A stretch of DNA of 64,000 nt, taken from Hyalangium gracile. GTDB lineage: Bacteria > Myxococcota > Myxococcia > Myxococcales > Myxococcaceae. Shown piece after piece: positions 37,920 to 46,929 of this stretch. The stretch lies in NCBI RefSeq assembly GCF_020103725.1, contig NZ_JAHXBG010000001.1, forward strand, positions 806,001 to 870,000, written 5' to 3'. The position numbers and the translations under genes were made by a program. How positions within the stretch are numbered: position 1 is the first letter of the stretch; each line of letters starts with the position of its first letter. Below the pieces are notes generated by a model, which was given only the letters and a program-made list of their open reading frames with translations, searched no databases and had not been told where the DNA came from.

Positions 37920-39287
37920 ATGCAGATCCGCGCGAAGTCGGCCCCTGGCGAGCTCATCCCGACGCTGACGGTGGGCACGACGGTGCCCACGACGGGAGGG
38001 AGCTGGAATCGCTCCACGGCCCGAGAGGTCCCCATCTCCGAGCTGCAGCGGAAGTTCGGCTGGGCGGAGGGCAGCTGGCAGGCGGATCTGCTGAAGGCGG
38101 CGGACGCGGCGAGCTCCACGGCCAGCCGGAAGGGCAACGGCAGCGTGTCGGCGGCGGAGGTGGCGGGCTACCTCCAGAAGCCGGACGACGCGCGCTTCCT
38201 CACCTCCACGGCTCTGCAGCAGGAGCGCTCGGCGCTCGAGCAGCGCCTGACGGGCGGCGCGCGCTCGGTGGCGGTGGATGGGTTCGACAGTGACTGGCAG
38301 GACGCGGTGGCGCTGCGCGCGGACCGGATCAGCGGAGATGGGAACGGGAAGCTGTCGCGAGCCGAGCTGGACACGTACTTCCGGGACGTGAAGGGCGGGA
38401 AGGTGGAGGAGGCCCGCTGGGTGCCGGATCAGCAGATGGCGATGTTCCAGAGCAAGGTGGCCGAGAGCGCGGGCGAGCTGGATCCGCTGCGGCCGGCCGG
38501 CGCGGACGGTGGGGTGTCGCTCCTGAAGGAGTACATGCGGCTGTCGGTGGACGCGGAGAAGAACGTGCCGCGCTTCGTGAGCTACATGCTGTCGGCGGCG
38601 GACATCCAGGAGACGCCCGTCGAGGTGAACCGGGACCACAGCAGCTTCCTGAAGGATCCGGAGCTGGGGCGGGACGGGGTGTCGGCGTCGGACTACGACG
38701 GGACGAAGCTGGACCGGGGGCACATGAAGCCGGCGGAGGACTCGCCCACGCAGGAGGCGATGGACGAGAGCCACCTGATGAGCAACGTGGCGCCGCAGCA
38801 CCCGGACCTGAACCGCCAGGCGTGGCGCACGCTGGAGGAGGCGGTGAATGACATGGTGGCCACCACCGGCGGCAAGGCGCACATCCTGACGGGCAACCTG
38901 TTCCTGGATGCGCAGGGCAAGCCGCTGCCGGCGGAGGCCATCGACACCATCGGGGCGAACACGCGGCGCGTCGCGCTGCCCACGCACCAGTTCAAGACGG
39001 TGCTGCTGGAGCTGCCCAACGGGAACCTGAGCATGTTCGCGTACATGGTGCCGAACATGAAGGATGCGCCGACGAAGAAGGACGCCATCACCCCGTTCCT
39101 GGAGGCGTCGCGCACGTCGGTGGACCGCATCGAGGAGCTGCTGGGGCAGGACCTGTACGCGCAGCTGCCGAAGTCGGTGCAGGCCAAGCTGGAGACGGAC
39201 ACGTCGGCGCGGATGGCGTTCCGGGATGCCAGCCAGTACGAGTCGGCCTCGCTGCTGTGGCGGCGGGAGCACGCGCGCCCTTCGTAG
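37920..39287 (+). CDS. NucA/EndoG-type DNA/RNA nuclease with EF-hand-like N-terminus
   Basis: A 455-residue protein. The C-terminal half is a beta-beta-alpha-metal non-specific nuclease: DRGH motif LDRGHMKPAED (catalytic His268) and metal-binding Asn in SNVAPQHPDLNRQAW (289, 298). The N-terminal half holds two EF-hand-like loops, KGNGSVSAAEVAGYL (about 71-85) and GDGNGKLSRAELDTYF (about 139-154), suggesting calcium control. There is no Sec signal peptide or membrane helix, unusual for a family that is normally exported. It may be exported by another route or act inside. ATG at 37920 follows GGGAG; an earlier in-frame start at 37860 is not supported. Confidence 0.85.
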   Translation: MQIRAKSAPGELIPTLTVGTTVPTTGGSWNRSTAREVPISELQRKFGWAEGSWQADLLKAADAASSTASRKGNGSVSAAEVAGYLQKPDDARFLTSTALQQERSALEQRLTGGARSVAVDGFDSDWQDAVALRADRISGDGNGKLSRAELDTYFRDVKGGKVEEARWVPDQQMAMFQSKVAESAGELDPLRPAGADGGVSLLKEYMRLSVDAEKNVPRFVSYMLSAADIQETPVEVNRDHSSFLKDPELGRDGVSASDYDGTKLDRGHMKPAEDSPTQEAMDESHLMSNVAPQHPDLNRQAWRTLEEAVNDMVATTGGKAHILTGNLFLDAQGKPLPAEAIDTIGANTRRVALPTHQFKTVLLELPNGNLSMFAYMVPNMKDAPTKKDAITPFLEASRTSVDRIEELLGQDLYAQLPKSVQAKLETDTSARMAFRDASQYESASLLWRREHARPS

Positions 39288-39315
39288 CCCGGTGCATATA
39301 TAAGGAGGGGAGGCC

Positions 39316-40224
39316 ATGGCCTCTGCTCCTTCCGCCGCTGCTTCCACCTCCCGCGCCACGGCGATCGGCGCGGTGGCCATCCTCCTCTGGGCCAGCCTGG
39401 CGCTCCTGGCGACCTGGACGGGGAGCATTCCTCCCTTCGAGATTGTCGCCATCACCTTCGGCATCGCCTTCGTGCTGTCGCTGGGCAAGTGGCTGCTGCT
39501 GCGCGAGGGCATCGCCGGGCACCTGCGCCAGCGGCCGGGGGTGTGGCTGATCGGCGTGGGCGGGCTGTTCGGCTACCACTTCTTCTACTTCATGGCGCTG
39601 AAGACGGCGCCGCCGGTGGAGGCCAACCTCATCAACTACCTGTGGCCGCTGTGCATCGTGCTCTTCTCGGCGCTGCTGCCCGGGGAGCGGCTGCGGTGGT
39701 GGCACACGGCGGGGGCGGTGCTGGGGCTGTGTGGCTCGCTGCTGCTGGTGACGGGGGGCGGGAGCCTGGCCTTCCGCGTCGAGTATGCGGTGGGCTATGC
39801 CTCCGCGTTCGCCTGTGCCGTGACGTGGGGGGCGTACTCGGTGCTCTCGCGGCGCCTGGGCTCTGTGCCCACGGACACGGTGGGTGGCTTCTGCGGCGCC
39901 ACGGCGGTGCTCGCCGCGCTCTGCCACCTGGCGTTCGAGCGCACCGTCGTGCCGAGCCCGACGGAGTGGGGCATCCTGCTGCTCATGGGCGCGGGGCCGG
40001 TGGGGCTCGCCTTCTTCGTCTGGGACGTGGGCATGAAGCGCGGGAACATCAAGGCGCTGGGAGGGCTCTCCTACGCCACGCCGCTGCTGTCCACGCTGCT
40101 GCTCATCCTGGCGGGGCGAGCGCGCCCGAGCTTCGAGCTGGCGGTGGCCTGTCTGTTCATCGTGGGCGGAGCGGCGCTCGCCTCGAGGGACCTGTGGGCG
40201 CGCAAGGCGCTCGCGGCTTCGTGA
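39316..40224 (+). CDS. DMT-superfamily exporter (EamA; YddG-like)
   Basis: A 302-residue integral membrane protein with about ten transmembrane helices, in two EamA repeats (first about 15-140, second about 160-300). Sequence patterns (ALKTAPPVEANLINYLWPL, GGLSYATPLLSTLLLIL) resemble YddG, the aromatic amino acid and drug exporter, more than sugar-phosphate transporters. The strong GGAGG site lies just upstream of ATG. It follows the nuclease gene by 28 bases on the same strand but has no visible functional link. Convergent with the next gene with only seven bases between stops. Confidence 0.9.
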   Translation: MASAPSAAASTSRATAIGAVAILLWASLALLATWTGSIPPFEIVAITFGIAFVLSLGKWLLLREGIAGHLRQRPGVWLIGVGGLFGYHFFYFMALKTAPPVEANLINYLWPLCIVLFSALLPGERLRWWHTAGAVLGLCGSLLLVTGGGSLAFRVEYAVGYASAFACAVTWGAYSVLSRRLGSVPTDTVGGFCGATAVLAALCHLAFERTVVPSPTEWGILLLMGAGPVGLAFFVWDVGMKRGNIKALGGLSYATPLLSTLLLILAGRARPSFELAVACLFIVGGAALASRDLWARKALAAS

Positions 40225-40231
40225 GGCGCCG

Positions 40232-40858
40232 TCAGTAGGAGATCGCGACACCGCGGCGGAGGAAGTGGGCGTCCTCGACCTGCTGGACCATGAAGTGGGC
40301 CAGGTCCGCGCGGGAGATGCGCGCCATGGCCTTGATGGAGATGTCCTCGCCGACGCGCCAGAGCCCCTGAGGCTTTCCCCGGGTGAGCCGCGGCGGCCGG
40401 ACGAGGGTCCAGTCGAGTCCGCTGCCCTGGATGAGCTGCTCCTGGCGTTGCCGGTCCTGAAGGGCGCTGCCCTGCGCCATGCGCATCTCCCGGTACAGCC
40501 AGCCGAGGCACTTCTCGGGATGGCCGATCAGCGCGCCGGTGATGCACACCAGGCGCCGGACGCCCTGGGCTTCCATGGCGCTGACGAGGTTCTGGGTGCC
40601 CTCGGAGCACAGCGTGGGCGGTGAGTCCCGGCCGGGACCGAGCGCGCACAGCACGGCCTCCTTCCCGGCGACGGCGCGTGAGACGGCGGCGCGGTCGAGC
40701 ACATCGCCCTGCACCACGGAGACCCGCGACTGGAGCTCCCCGAGCACCTCGGGCCGTCGAGCGAGCACCGTGACGGCGAAGCCGCGTGCGAGCGCCTGCT
40801 CGACGATGAGGAGGCCCGTGCGACCCGTGGCACCAATGACCAGCACCTGTTTGCTCAA
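40232..40858 (-). CDS. NAD(P)-binding atypical SDR protein (biliverdin-reductase-B-like)
   Basis: A 208-residue Rossmann protein with the dinucleotide motif GATGRTGLLIVEQALARG (residues 9-26), then VVQGDVLD and CALGPG strands of the extended/atypical SDR family that includes BLVRB and YwnB-like enzymes. The SDR YxxxK pair is not obvious, as usual for this group. Substrate is unknown; flavin or quinone reduction is possible. Starts at ATG 40858 close to a good site (GGAGGAAC). Divergent from the lipoprotein gene of the STAND pair. Confidence 0.85.
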   Translation of the reverse strand: MSKQVLVIGATGRTGLLIVEQALARGFAVTVLARRPEVLGELQSRVSVVQGDVLDRAAVSRAVAGKEAVLCALGPGRDSPPTLCSEGTQNLVSAMEAQGVRRLVCITGALIGHPEKCLGWLYREMRMAQGSALQDRQRQEQLIQGSGLDWTLVRPPRLTRGKPQGLWRVGEDISIKAMARISRADLAHFMVQQVEDAHFLRRGVAISY

Positions 40859-41002
40859 TGCTGTTCCTCCGCGCGGGACCGTACCACCCGCCGTTCACTT
40901 CCGTGGCGCGGAGTCCTTGCATGGCTGAGGGGCCACGGCCCACCGTGTGCTAGATAGCAGTGTCAGCTGAACGGACGCCTCAGAGGAGGAGGAAGGCTGA
41001 AC

Positions 41003-41695
41003 GTGACGACACCTGTCCTCCGTGCAAGTGAGGTTCGCCGGTGCGTCCTGCTCCTCCTACTACTCCCTTGGGTGGGCCTGTTCGGCTGCCGTGACGCGCT
41101 GGGTGTGTCCTTGCGTGCCCTCGACATCCATGGCCTGCCAGTCGATATAGGCAACACCTGGGCCGGGCTCGATGCGCGACTGCGGCCCTTCAAGGTCCGG
41201 GTCATTGTGGCGGGGATTCTCGTGCTCGAGACGAGGTCGAACCAGGAGGCGGCTTCGTACGTGGGGGACCTCGGCAGGGTCGTGGCGAACTACGCTCCCA
41301 TCGTCACCCGCTTCCTCTGGCAGAAGCTGGACAAGCCCAACCCCGAGTTCCAGAAGGTCTACAACGACTTCGCCAGCCAGGAAGACCTCCTGGGAGACAT
41401 TGACTCCTACAGCGTGCCGTTGGATGCCCCTGGAGGGGGGCGCAAACGCTGCTCGACCTTCATGGCGCACGTGAAGCTGTTGCTGCCCGCAACCAGTGAG
41501 GCGTTCAACAAGGAGGTATTCGTCGCCTCCCAGTGCGTCCTGGCTGGAGACAAGAAGATCCCCGCGTTGCTGGAGCTATACGAGCAGCCGGACGTCTCGC
41601 TCGATCGTCCCAGGGCCGTGATCTTCTCCGAGGTCATCAAGGTGATGCTCGATGCCTTCACGAGCTGGTGCCAGAAGAGGGCCCGGAGCGAGTGA
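41003..41695 (+). CDS. Lipoprotein of unknown function, linked to the STAND gene
   Basis: A 230-residue protein starting at GTG 41003, behind a strong site (AGGAGGAAGG). The signal peptide (VLLLLLLPWVGLFGC) ends in a lipobox with Cys about residue 29. The mature part is soluble, mixed alpha/beta, with no motif I recognise. The stop is only five bases from the next start, so the two are almost certainly co-transcribed. Whether it is an envelope sensor or partner of the STAND protein is inference; it may simply be co-expressed. Confidence 0.7.
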   Translation: MTTPVLRASEVRRCVLLLLLLPWVGLFGCRDALGVSLRALDIHGLPVDIGNTWAGLDARLRPFKVRVIVAGILVLETRSNQEAASYVGDLGRVVANYAPIVTRFLWQKLDKPNPEFQKVYNDFASQEDLLGDIDSYSVPLDAPGGGRKRCSTFMAHVKLLLPATSEAFNKEVFVASQCVLAGDKKIPALLELYEQPDVSLDRPRAVIFSEVIKVMLDAFTSWCQKRARSE

Positions 41696-41700
41696 GTCCC

Positions 41701-44700
41701 ATGAACAGGCCCCGCTGCGACGTGCTGATTGTCACCGCGCTCAAGGAGGAGCTCGATGCCCTCCTGGCGCTCGAGCTCGACGGTCAGGGCCGAAGTGGCT
41801 GGCAGGATGCGCACGACCAGAGCGGTTTTCCCTTCCACTTCCGAGAGGTAACCAGTGCTCACCGCGGCAGGTTTCGTGTGGCGGCAGCCTGGACCGGCGG
41901 GATGGGGGAGACCGCGGCGGCCACGCGTGCGCAGGCGCTGGTGCGAGAGCTCGACCCGACCTGCCTCGCGATGTGCGGCATCTGCGCGGGTCGTCGCGAA
42001 GAGGTGTTCCTAGGGGATGTCATCGTCGCGGAGCGCGTCTACAGCTACGGCCAGGGCAAGGTCATCGCGGCCCGGAACGATCACCCCGAGGAGTCTCTTC
42101 AGGACTTCGCCTCCTACAACCTCGATGCGACATGGAAGGTGGAGGCGACCTACTTCGCGGAGGAGTTCCAGCGCAGAGCGCTGGCCGTACAGCGTCCGCC
42201 CTCCCGGTCCGCGCAGCGGCGGTGGCTCCTCCGGGCGATCCACGCCTGCGAGCAGCAGGCCGGGCCTGCACCTCAGAAGCACGCTGAGCGTGACAGCTGG
42301 TGCCCTGACTGGGCCCGGAGCATCCAGGAGCTGAGGAAGGAGGGGCTCATTGAGGACATCCCTGGCGAGCTGAAGCTCACTGGCAAGGGACGAGCCCTGG
42401 TTGAGGAGGAACTGCTGCTCGATCCCGATGGGAAAGGCCAGAGCGACCCTCCTTTCCGTGTGCACGTGGGGCCGTTGGTCACGGGCCATGCGGTTCGCGA
42501 GGATCCCGAGCTGTTCCAGCGGCTGAGACGGGATGTGCGCAAGGTGCTCGGAATGGAGATGGAGGCGGCGGCTATCGGGTTCGTTGCTCAGCAGAGCCAC
42601 CGTCACCTGCTCATCGTGAAGGCGGTCTCGGACTACGCCGACCACGACAAGGACGATGCCTTCCGCGGCTTCGCATGCCATGCCTCGGCGGCGTTCCTGC
42701 TCGCGTTCCTTTCCAGGAACCTGCGCCCGGAGAGGAACTCCCGGGCGCCACGCCCTGGCGAGGAGCCCTCCCCCATGTTCGAGCCAGGGCAGGAGAGTGA
42801 GGAAGAGCGCCGCCGCGAGTTCCTCGCCCAAGTCGAGCAGGCATGCAGGCTCCACCACGCCGCGGGGACGAGGATCGAGCGTCGCCCCGGGCCTCTTCCC
42901 TTCGGGGAGTACCTCGAAGTCTCCGCCCAGGATGGACGCTTCATCCGGCTCTTTCCTGTGGCCGCGCTCGATCAGCCAGTCACGGAGGAGATCCTCCAGT
43001 CCTTCGTCGACCACATTCATGCCGACTACAAGCGGCGGAACCCGGCCGTCATCTCGACGCTTGTCCACACGGGGAGCGCGGCACCCGTGGAACTGGCGGG
43101 GAGGGCCCACGAGCAGCAGGTGCGGCTGCAGAGCTTCGCGGAGTACCAGGGACTCTTCGACTTCACCCCTTACCTCCAACGGCAGACGGCCCGGCTTGGG
43201 AGCGACCCCGTCTATCCTCCCCTGCTCTACGTGGAGCAGCGCGCGCGGGTGAGTGTCGGCGGACAGGAACTGGACCCAACGGAGGACGTGCTGAATTTGC
43301 TCCAGGAACTGCTCGACTCGCCGCAGCCGCGCTTTGCGCTCGTGCTGGGGGACTTCGGGACGGGAAAGACCTTCGTGCTCCATGAGCTGGCGCGGCGGAT
43401 GGCGGCGGAGCGCACGTCGCTCGTGCCAGTCCTTATCGAGATGAGGAGCCTTCAGAAGCACCAGTCCCTCAAGGCGCTCATCGCCCAGCACTTCGCGGCG
43501 GCGGACATCGGACGGCTGGAGACCGATCAGTTCCTCTACATGCTGCGGGAGGGCCGCATCGCGCTGCTGTTCGATGGCTTCGACGAGCTGGCGCTCCGGG
43601 TAACCTATGAGCGGGTGATGGAGCACTTCGGGACGCTCGTGGAGGCAGCCCAGGGCCGCGCCAAGGTCATCATCACCAGTCGGACTCAGCACTTCCTGAC
43701 GGACAACGACGTGAAACGGGAGCTGGCGCAGCGGGCCGAGGCGCTGCCCGGCTACCGGCTCATCAAGCTGGAGCCCTTCAACGAAGAGCAGATCCGCCAC
43801 TTCCTGGTGAAGCGGCTCGGAAGCGAGACCGCCGCCGCCGAGCGACTGGCGCTCCTGCACGACGTGAAGGATCTGCGTGGGCTGTCGGCGAACCCTCGCC
43901 TCCTGAGCTTCATCGCCGAACTCGAACCGACGGAGCTTCAGGAAGCGAGGGAGGGATCCGGGAGCATCACCTCCGCCCGGCTCTACGAGCTGCTGATCCG
44001 CCGGTGGCTGAAAGGAGAGCACGAGCGCGTCAACCCACCGGGAGCTCCCAAGGGCCTCAGCCTTCGTCAGCTCTGGAACGCCGCGACGGACCTGGCCCTG
44101 CGGCTGTGGGAGCGGACGGAGCGGACCGTCGAGATGCGCGAGCTGCCAGAGGGGCTCCTCCAGGCGGTGAATGCGGGCGGCGAGCATGTGCTGGACGCGG
44201 AGGTGATCCGGCACCAACTTGGCTCGGGCACGCTACTGGTTCGTGACGAGGAGGGGCGCTTCTCGTTCGTCCACCAGTCCGTGCTGGAGTGGCTGGTGGC
44301 GCGGAAGGCCGCCCAGGAGATCCAGGCGAGCCAGAGCGCCGCAAGCCTCGAGCAGCGTGCCATGAGCGACCTGATGGCGGACTTCTTCATCGACCTCGCA
44401 GGGCCCGAGAGAGCGTGCAACTGGGCCATGGCGGAGGCCGCCAGCCCTCGCAACGATGCCGCGAAGAAGAACGCGATCCGGGTGCTCCGAAGGCTTCGCG
44501 AGACACGGAAATCCCTGGGGGCCTCGACGGACCTGGGCGCCAGGAAGGACTTCCAGGGCAGCGATCTGCGCGGCCAGAACATGTCCAGGGTCGACCTTCG
44601 CGGGGCTCGGCTGGAGGGAGCGAACCTCTCGGGTTCCACCCTCGTCGAGGCCAACCTGTCAGAGGCCCATCTGAACGAGGCTCAGCTGGGGCGAGCCAAC

Positions 44701-46860
44701 CTGGAGCGGGCGGCGCTGGTCGGGGCAGATCTGTCGAAGGCGGATCTGTCTGGTGCGCGCCTGCTCGGGGCGGATCTGTCGGGCGCGAAGCTCGCGGGGG
44801 CGAAGCTGCGAGGGGCCATGCTCGTCGGGGCCCGCGTGGACGCCCAACTCGCCTCCTGCGATGTCTTCGGCGCGGCCATGCCGCACCCTCAGGAACTCAT
44901 TCCTACCATCATGTCGTCCTCGGTGGCCTACGCTGTGGCCTTCAGCCCCACCGATCCCATCCTTGCCACCGGTCACTCCGACGGCACGGTCCGCTTGTGG
45001 GACACCCACACGGGGGCTGCCTTGCGCGTGCTGCCGGCTCATGAGGGCGCTGTCCTGGGACTGGCCTTCAGCCCTGACGGGTTACTCCTGGCCTCGGCTT
45101 CGGGCGACACCGATGTGTTCCTCTGGGAGGTGAGAAGCGCAAGGCTCCTGCGTGTTCTCGTGGGCCACGTGGACTACATCAGGAGTGTCGCGTTCAGCCC
45201 GGACGGCACCCTCGTGGCTTCCGGCTCCGATGATCGAACGGTCCTTGTCTGGAGTGTCGCGACGGGGCAGCTCCACTACACGCTGACCGGTCACTCCGCT
45301 GACGTCATGAGCATCGCGTTCAGCCCGGATGGAGCGGTGCTGGCGTCGGGCTCGGTGGACGCAAGCATCATCCTCTACGACTTACCATCCGAGCGGGTCC
45401 TCAACACGCTGCTGGCCCACTCCTTGGGAGTGCTGAGCATCGCGTTCAGCCCGGACGGGAGCCTCCTGGCGTCGGGCTCCGCGGATGAGACCGTGGCTCT
45501 CTGGGATGTTCGGGAAGGCAGGACGCTCAACATGCTTCCTGGGCATGTGGAGGGAGCGGTGAGCCTGGCCTTCAGTCCGAACGGTGCCACGCTCGCGGTC
45601 GGATGCGGTGACGGGAGCATCATCCTTTGGCAGGTCGGTCAGCGACAGATCCTCCGAGTCTTGAAGGGCAGTGGGAGAGGCGAGGTGGCCGTCGCCGTCA
45701 GCCCCGACAGTACGCTGCTGGCCTCGGCCTTCTCCAATGGCGTGATCCGCCTGCAGGACTTCATCCAGGGGCAGTCCACCCGCTTCCTTGTAAGCCCGGT
45801 GCTGCACATTCGTCGGGCCGCGATGAGCCCGGATGGCGCGATGCTGGCGGCCGGCTGCGGCGACGGGACCTTGTGCCTCTGGAACGTCACCCAAGGGCGG
45901 CTGGAGAGGGTGCTCTCCCGCCAGTCGGATTCGATCGTCAGCCTTGCGTTCGACCCACGGGGGCGGATGCTTGCCTCGGCGGGGCCGGAGGGCCAGGTTG
46001 TCATCCGGAGCCTGGAGCCGGAGCGGATCGTCGGACGCTATCGGAACCCTTCACGTGGCTCGGTCTGCCTCGCCTTCAGCCCGGACGGGTTGCTCCTGGC
46101 CGTGGGTTCGGCAGAGGGAAACATCACGCTCTGGCGCGTCGAGGATGCAGAGCGCGTGAACGTCCTCAAGGGGCACTCGGGGAACATCCTCAGCGTGGCG
46201 TTCAACCCGGATGGAACCCGGCTGGTCTCGGGTTCGGTCGATCGCACGCTCATCGTGTGGAGCCTGCCAGAGGGCAAGGCGCTCCAGACGCTTCGCCACC
46301 ATCAGAATGACGTGCTGAGCGTTGCGTTCAGCCCGGATGGGGCTCGGCTGGCTTCGGGCTCGGCTGACAAGAGCGTTGCGATCTGGAAGCTCGGTGAGGA
46401 GACGCCTGAGCGGGTCTTCGAGGATGCGTCGAAGGGTGTCCTCGACGTCGCGTTCAGCCCGGACGGGCGACACATCGCCTACGCTGGACGATCGGTCATC
46501 TTGCGGCGGGTGGATGGTGAAGAGCCGGTCCTCTCCCTGGGAGACCGCACGGAGCGTGTCCTGAGCCTGGGGTTCAGCCCGGACGGGACGATGCTCTTCT
46601 CCACCTCGACGGACAACGCGCTGAATCTCTTCGACGCTGAGACGGGCGGGCGCATCGCCACCTTCCTCAAGCGCCCCGAGGGGTGGGCCGTCTTCCGTCC
46701 CGATGGGCGCTTCAAGATGGTGGGCAACCTGAATGGCACTTTCTGGCATGCCGTGGGGCTCTGCCGCTTCGAGCCCGGCGAACTTGATGCCTACCTCTCC
46801 GAGCCACTGCGCCTCCCCGATGACGCACCCCTCGTGCTTCCACGAGCGAGAGGTACTTGA
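41701..46860 (+). CDS. STAND NTPase: nucleoside phosphorylase-NACHT-pentapeptide-WD40 protein
   Basis: A 1719-residue multidomain protein. Residues 1-~345 are a purine nucleoside phosphorylase/nucleosidase domain (DVLIVTALKEEL, CGICAGRREEVFLGDVIVAE, GMEMEAAAIG with Glu286/288, VKAVSDYAD). It carries a ~75-residue insertion (about 170-245) that looks like a small winged-helix. After a linker comes a NACHT ATPase (P-loop GDFGTGKT 550-557, Walker B LLFDGFDE 622-629, VIITSRTQHF), a helical region (~750-940), about 20 pentapeptide (A(D/N)LSGA) repeats at ~950-1050, and 14 WD40 repeats (~1074-1665), enough for two propellers. No signal peptide or membrane helix. Architecture fits STAND conflict proteins, where the N-terminal enzyme is the effector and propellers sense. 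The specificity of the enzyme is unknown. Confidence 0.92.
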   Translation: MNRPRCDVLIVTALKEELDALLALELDGQGRSGWQDAHDQSGFPFHFREVTSAHRGRFRVAAAWTGGMGETAAATRAQALVRELDPTCLAMCGICAGRREEVFLGDVIVAERVYSYGQGKVIAARNDHPEESLQDFASYNLDATWKVEATYFAEEFQRRALAVQRPPSRSAQRRWLLRAIHACEQQAGPAPQKHAERDSWCPDWARSIQELRKEGLIEDIPGELKLTGKGRALVEEELLLDPDGKGQSDPPFRVHVGPLVTGHAVREDPELFQRLRRDVRKVLGMEMEAAAIGFVAQQSHRHLLIVKAVSDYADHDKDDAFRGFACHASAAFLLAFLSRNLRPERNSRAPRPGEEPSPMFEPGQESEEERRREFLAQVEQACRLHHAAGTRIERRPGPLPFGEYLEVSAQDGRFIRLFPVAALDQPVTEEILQSFVDHIHADYKRRNPAVISTLVHTGSAAPVELAGRAHEQQVRLQSFAEYQGLFDFTPYLQRQTARLGSDPVYPPLLYVEQRARVSVGGQELDPTEDVLNLLQELLDSPQPRFALVLGDFGTGKTFVLHELARRMAAERTSLVPVLIEMRSLQKHQSLKALIAQHFAAADIGRLETDQFLYMLREGRIALLFDGFDELALRVTYERVMEHFGTLVEAAQGRAKVIITSRTQHFLTDNDVKRELAQRAEALPGYRLIKLEPFNEEQIRHFLVKRLGSETAAAERLALLHDVKDLRGLSANPRLLSFIAELEPTELQEAREGSGSITSARLYELLIRRWLKGEHERVNPPGAPKGLSLRQLWNAATDLALRLWERTERTVEMRELPEGLLQAVNAGGEHVLDAEVIRHQLGSGTLLVRDEEGRFSFVHQSVLEWLVARKAAQEIQASQSAASLEQRAMSDLMADFFIDLAGPERACNWAMAEAASPRNDAAKKNAIRVLRRLRETRKSLGASTDLGARKDFQGSDLRGQNMSRVDLRGARLEGANLSGSTLVEANLSEAHLNEAQLGRANLERAALVGADLSKADLSGARLLGADLSGAKLAGAKLRGAMLVGARVDAQLASCDVFGAAMPHPQELIPTIMSSSVAYAVAFSPTDPILATGHSDGTVRLWDTHTGAALRVLPAHEGAVLGLAFSPDGLLLASASGDTDVFLWEVRSARLLRVLVGHVDYIRSVAFSPDGTLVASGSDDRTVLVWSVATGQLHYTLTGHSADVMSIAFSPDGAVLASGSVDASIILYDLPSERVLNTLLAHSLGVLSIAFSPDGSLLASGSADETVALWDVREGRTLNMLPGHVEGAVSLAFSPNGATLAVGCGDGSIILWQVGQRQILRVLKGSGRGEVAVAVSPDSTLLASAFSNGVIRLQDFIQGQSTRFLVSPVLHIRRAAMSPDGAMLAAGCGDGTLCLWNVTQGRLERVLSRQSDSIVSLAFDPRGRMLASAGPEGQVVIRSLEPERIVGRYRNPSRGSVCLAFSPDGLLLAVGSAEGNITLWRVEDAERVNVLKGHSGNILSVAFNPDGTRLVSGSVDRTLIVWSLPEGKALQTLRHHQNDVLSVAFSPDGARLASGSADKSVAIWKLGEETPERVFEDASKGVLDVAFSPDGRHIAYAGRSVILRRVDGEEPVLSLGDRTERVLSLGFSPDGTMLFSTSTDNALNLFDAETGGRIATFLKRPEGWAVFRPDGRFKMVGNLNGTFWHAVGLCRFEPGELDAYLSEPLRLPDDAPLVLPRARGT

Positions 46861-46929
46861 GCTACGCGGACTCGGTTCGCGGTGGTGGGGAAGTGCGGAT
46901 TCTCGAGCTGGGTCGAGGAACGCAGGCCG

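Noticed and set aside
40917-40956. TTGCAT and TAGATA as a promoter for the lipoprotein/STAND pair
   Set aside because: Spacer is 28 bases, too long for a sigma-70 promoter.
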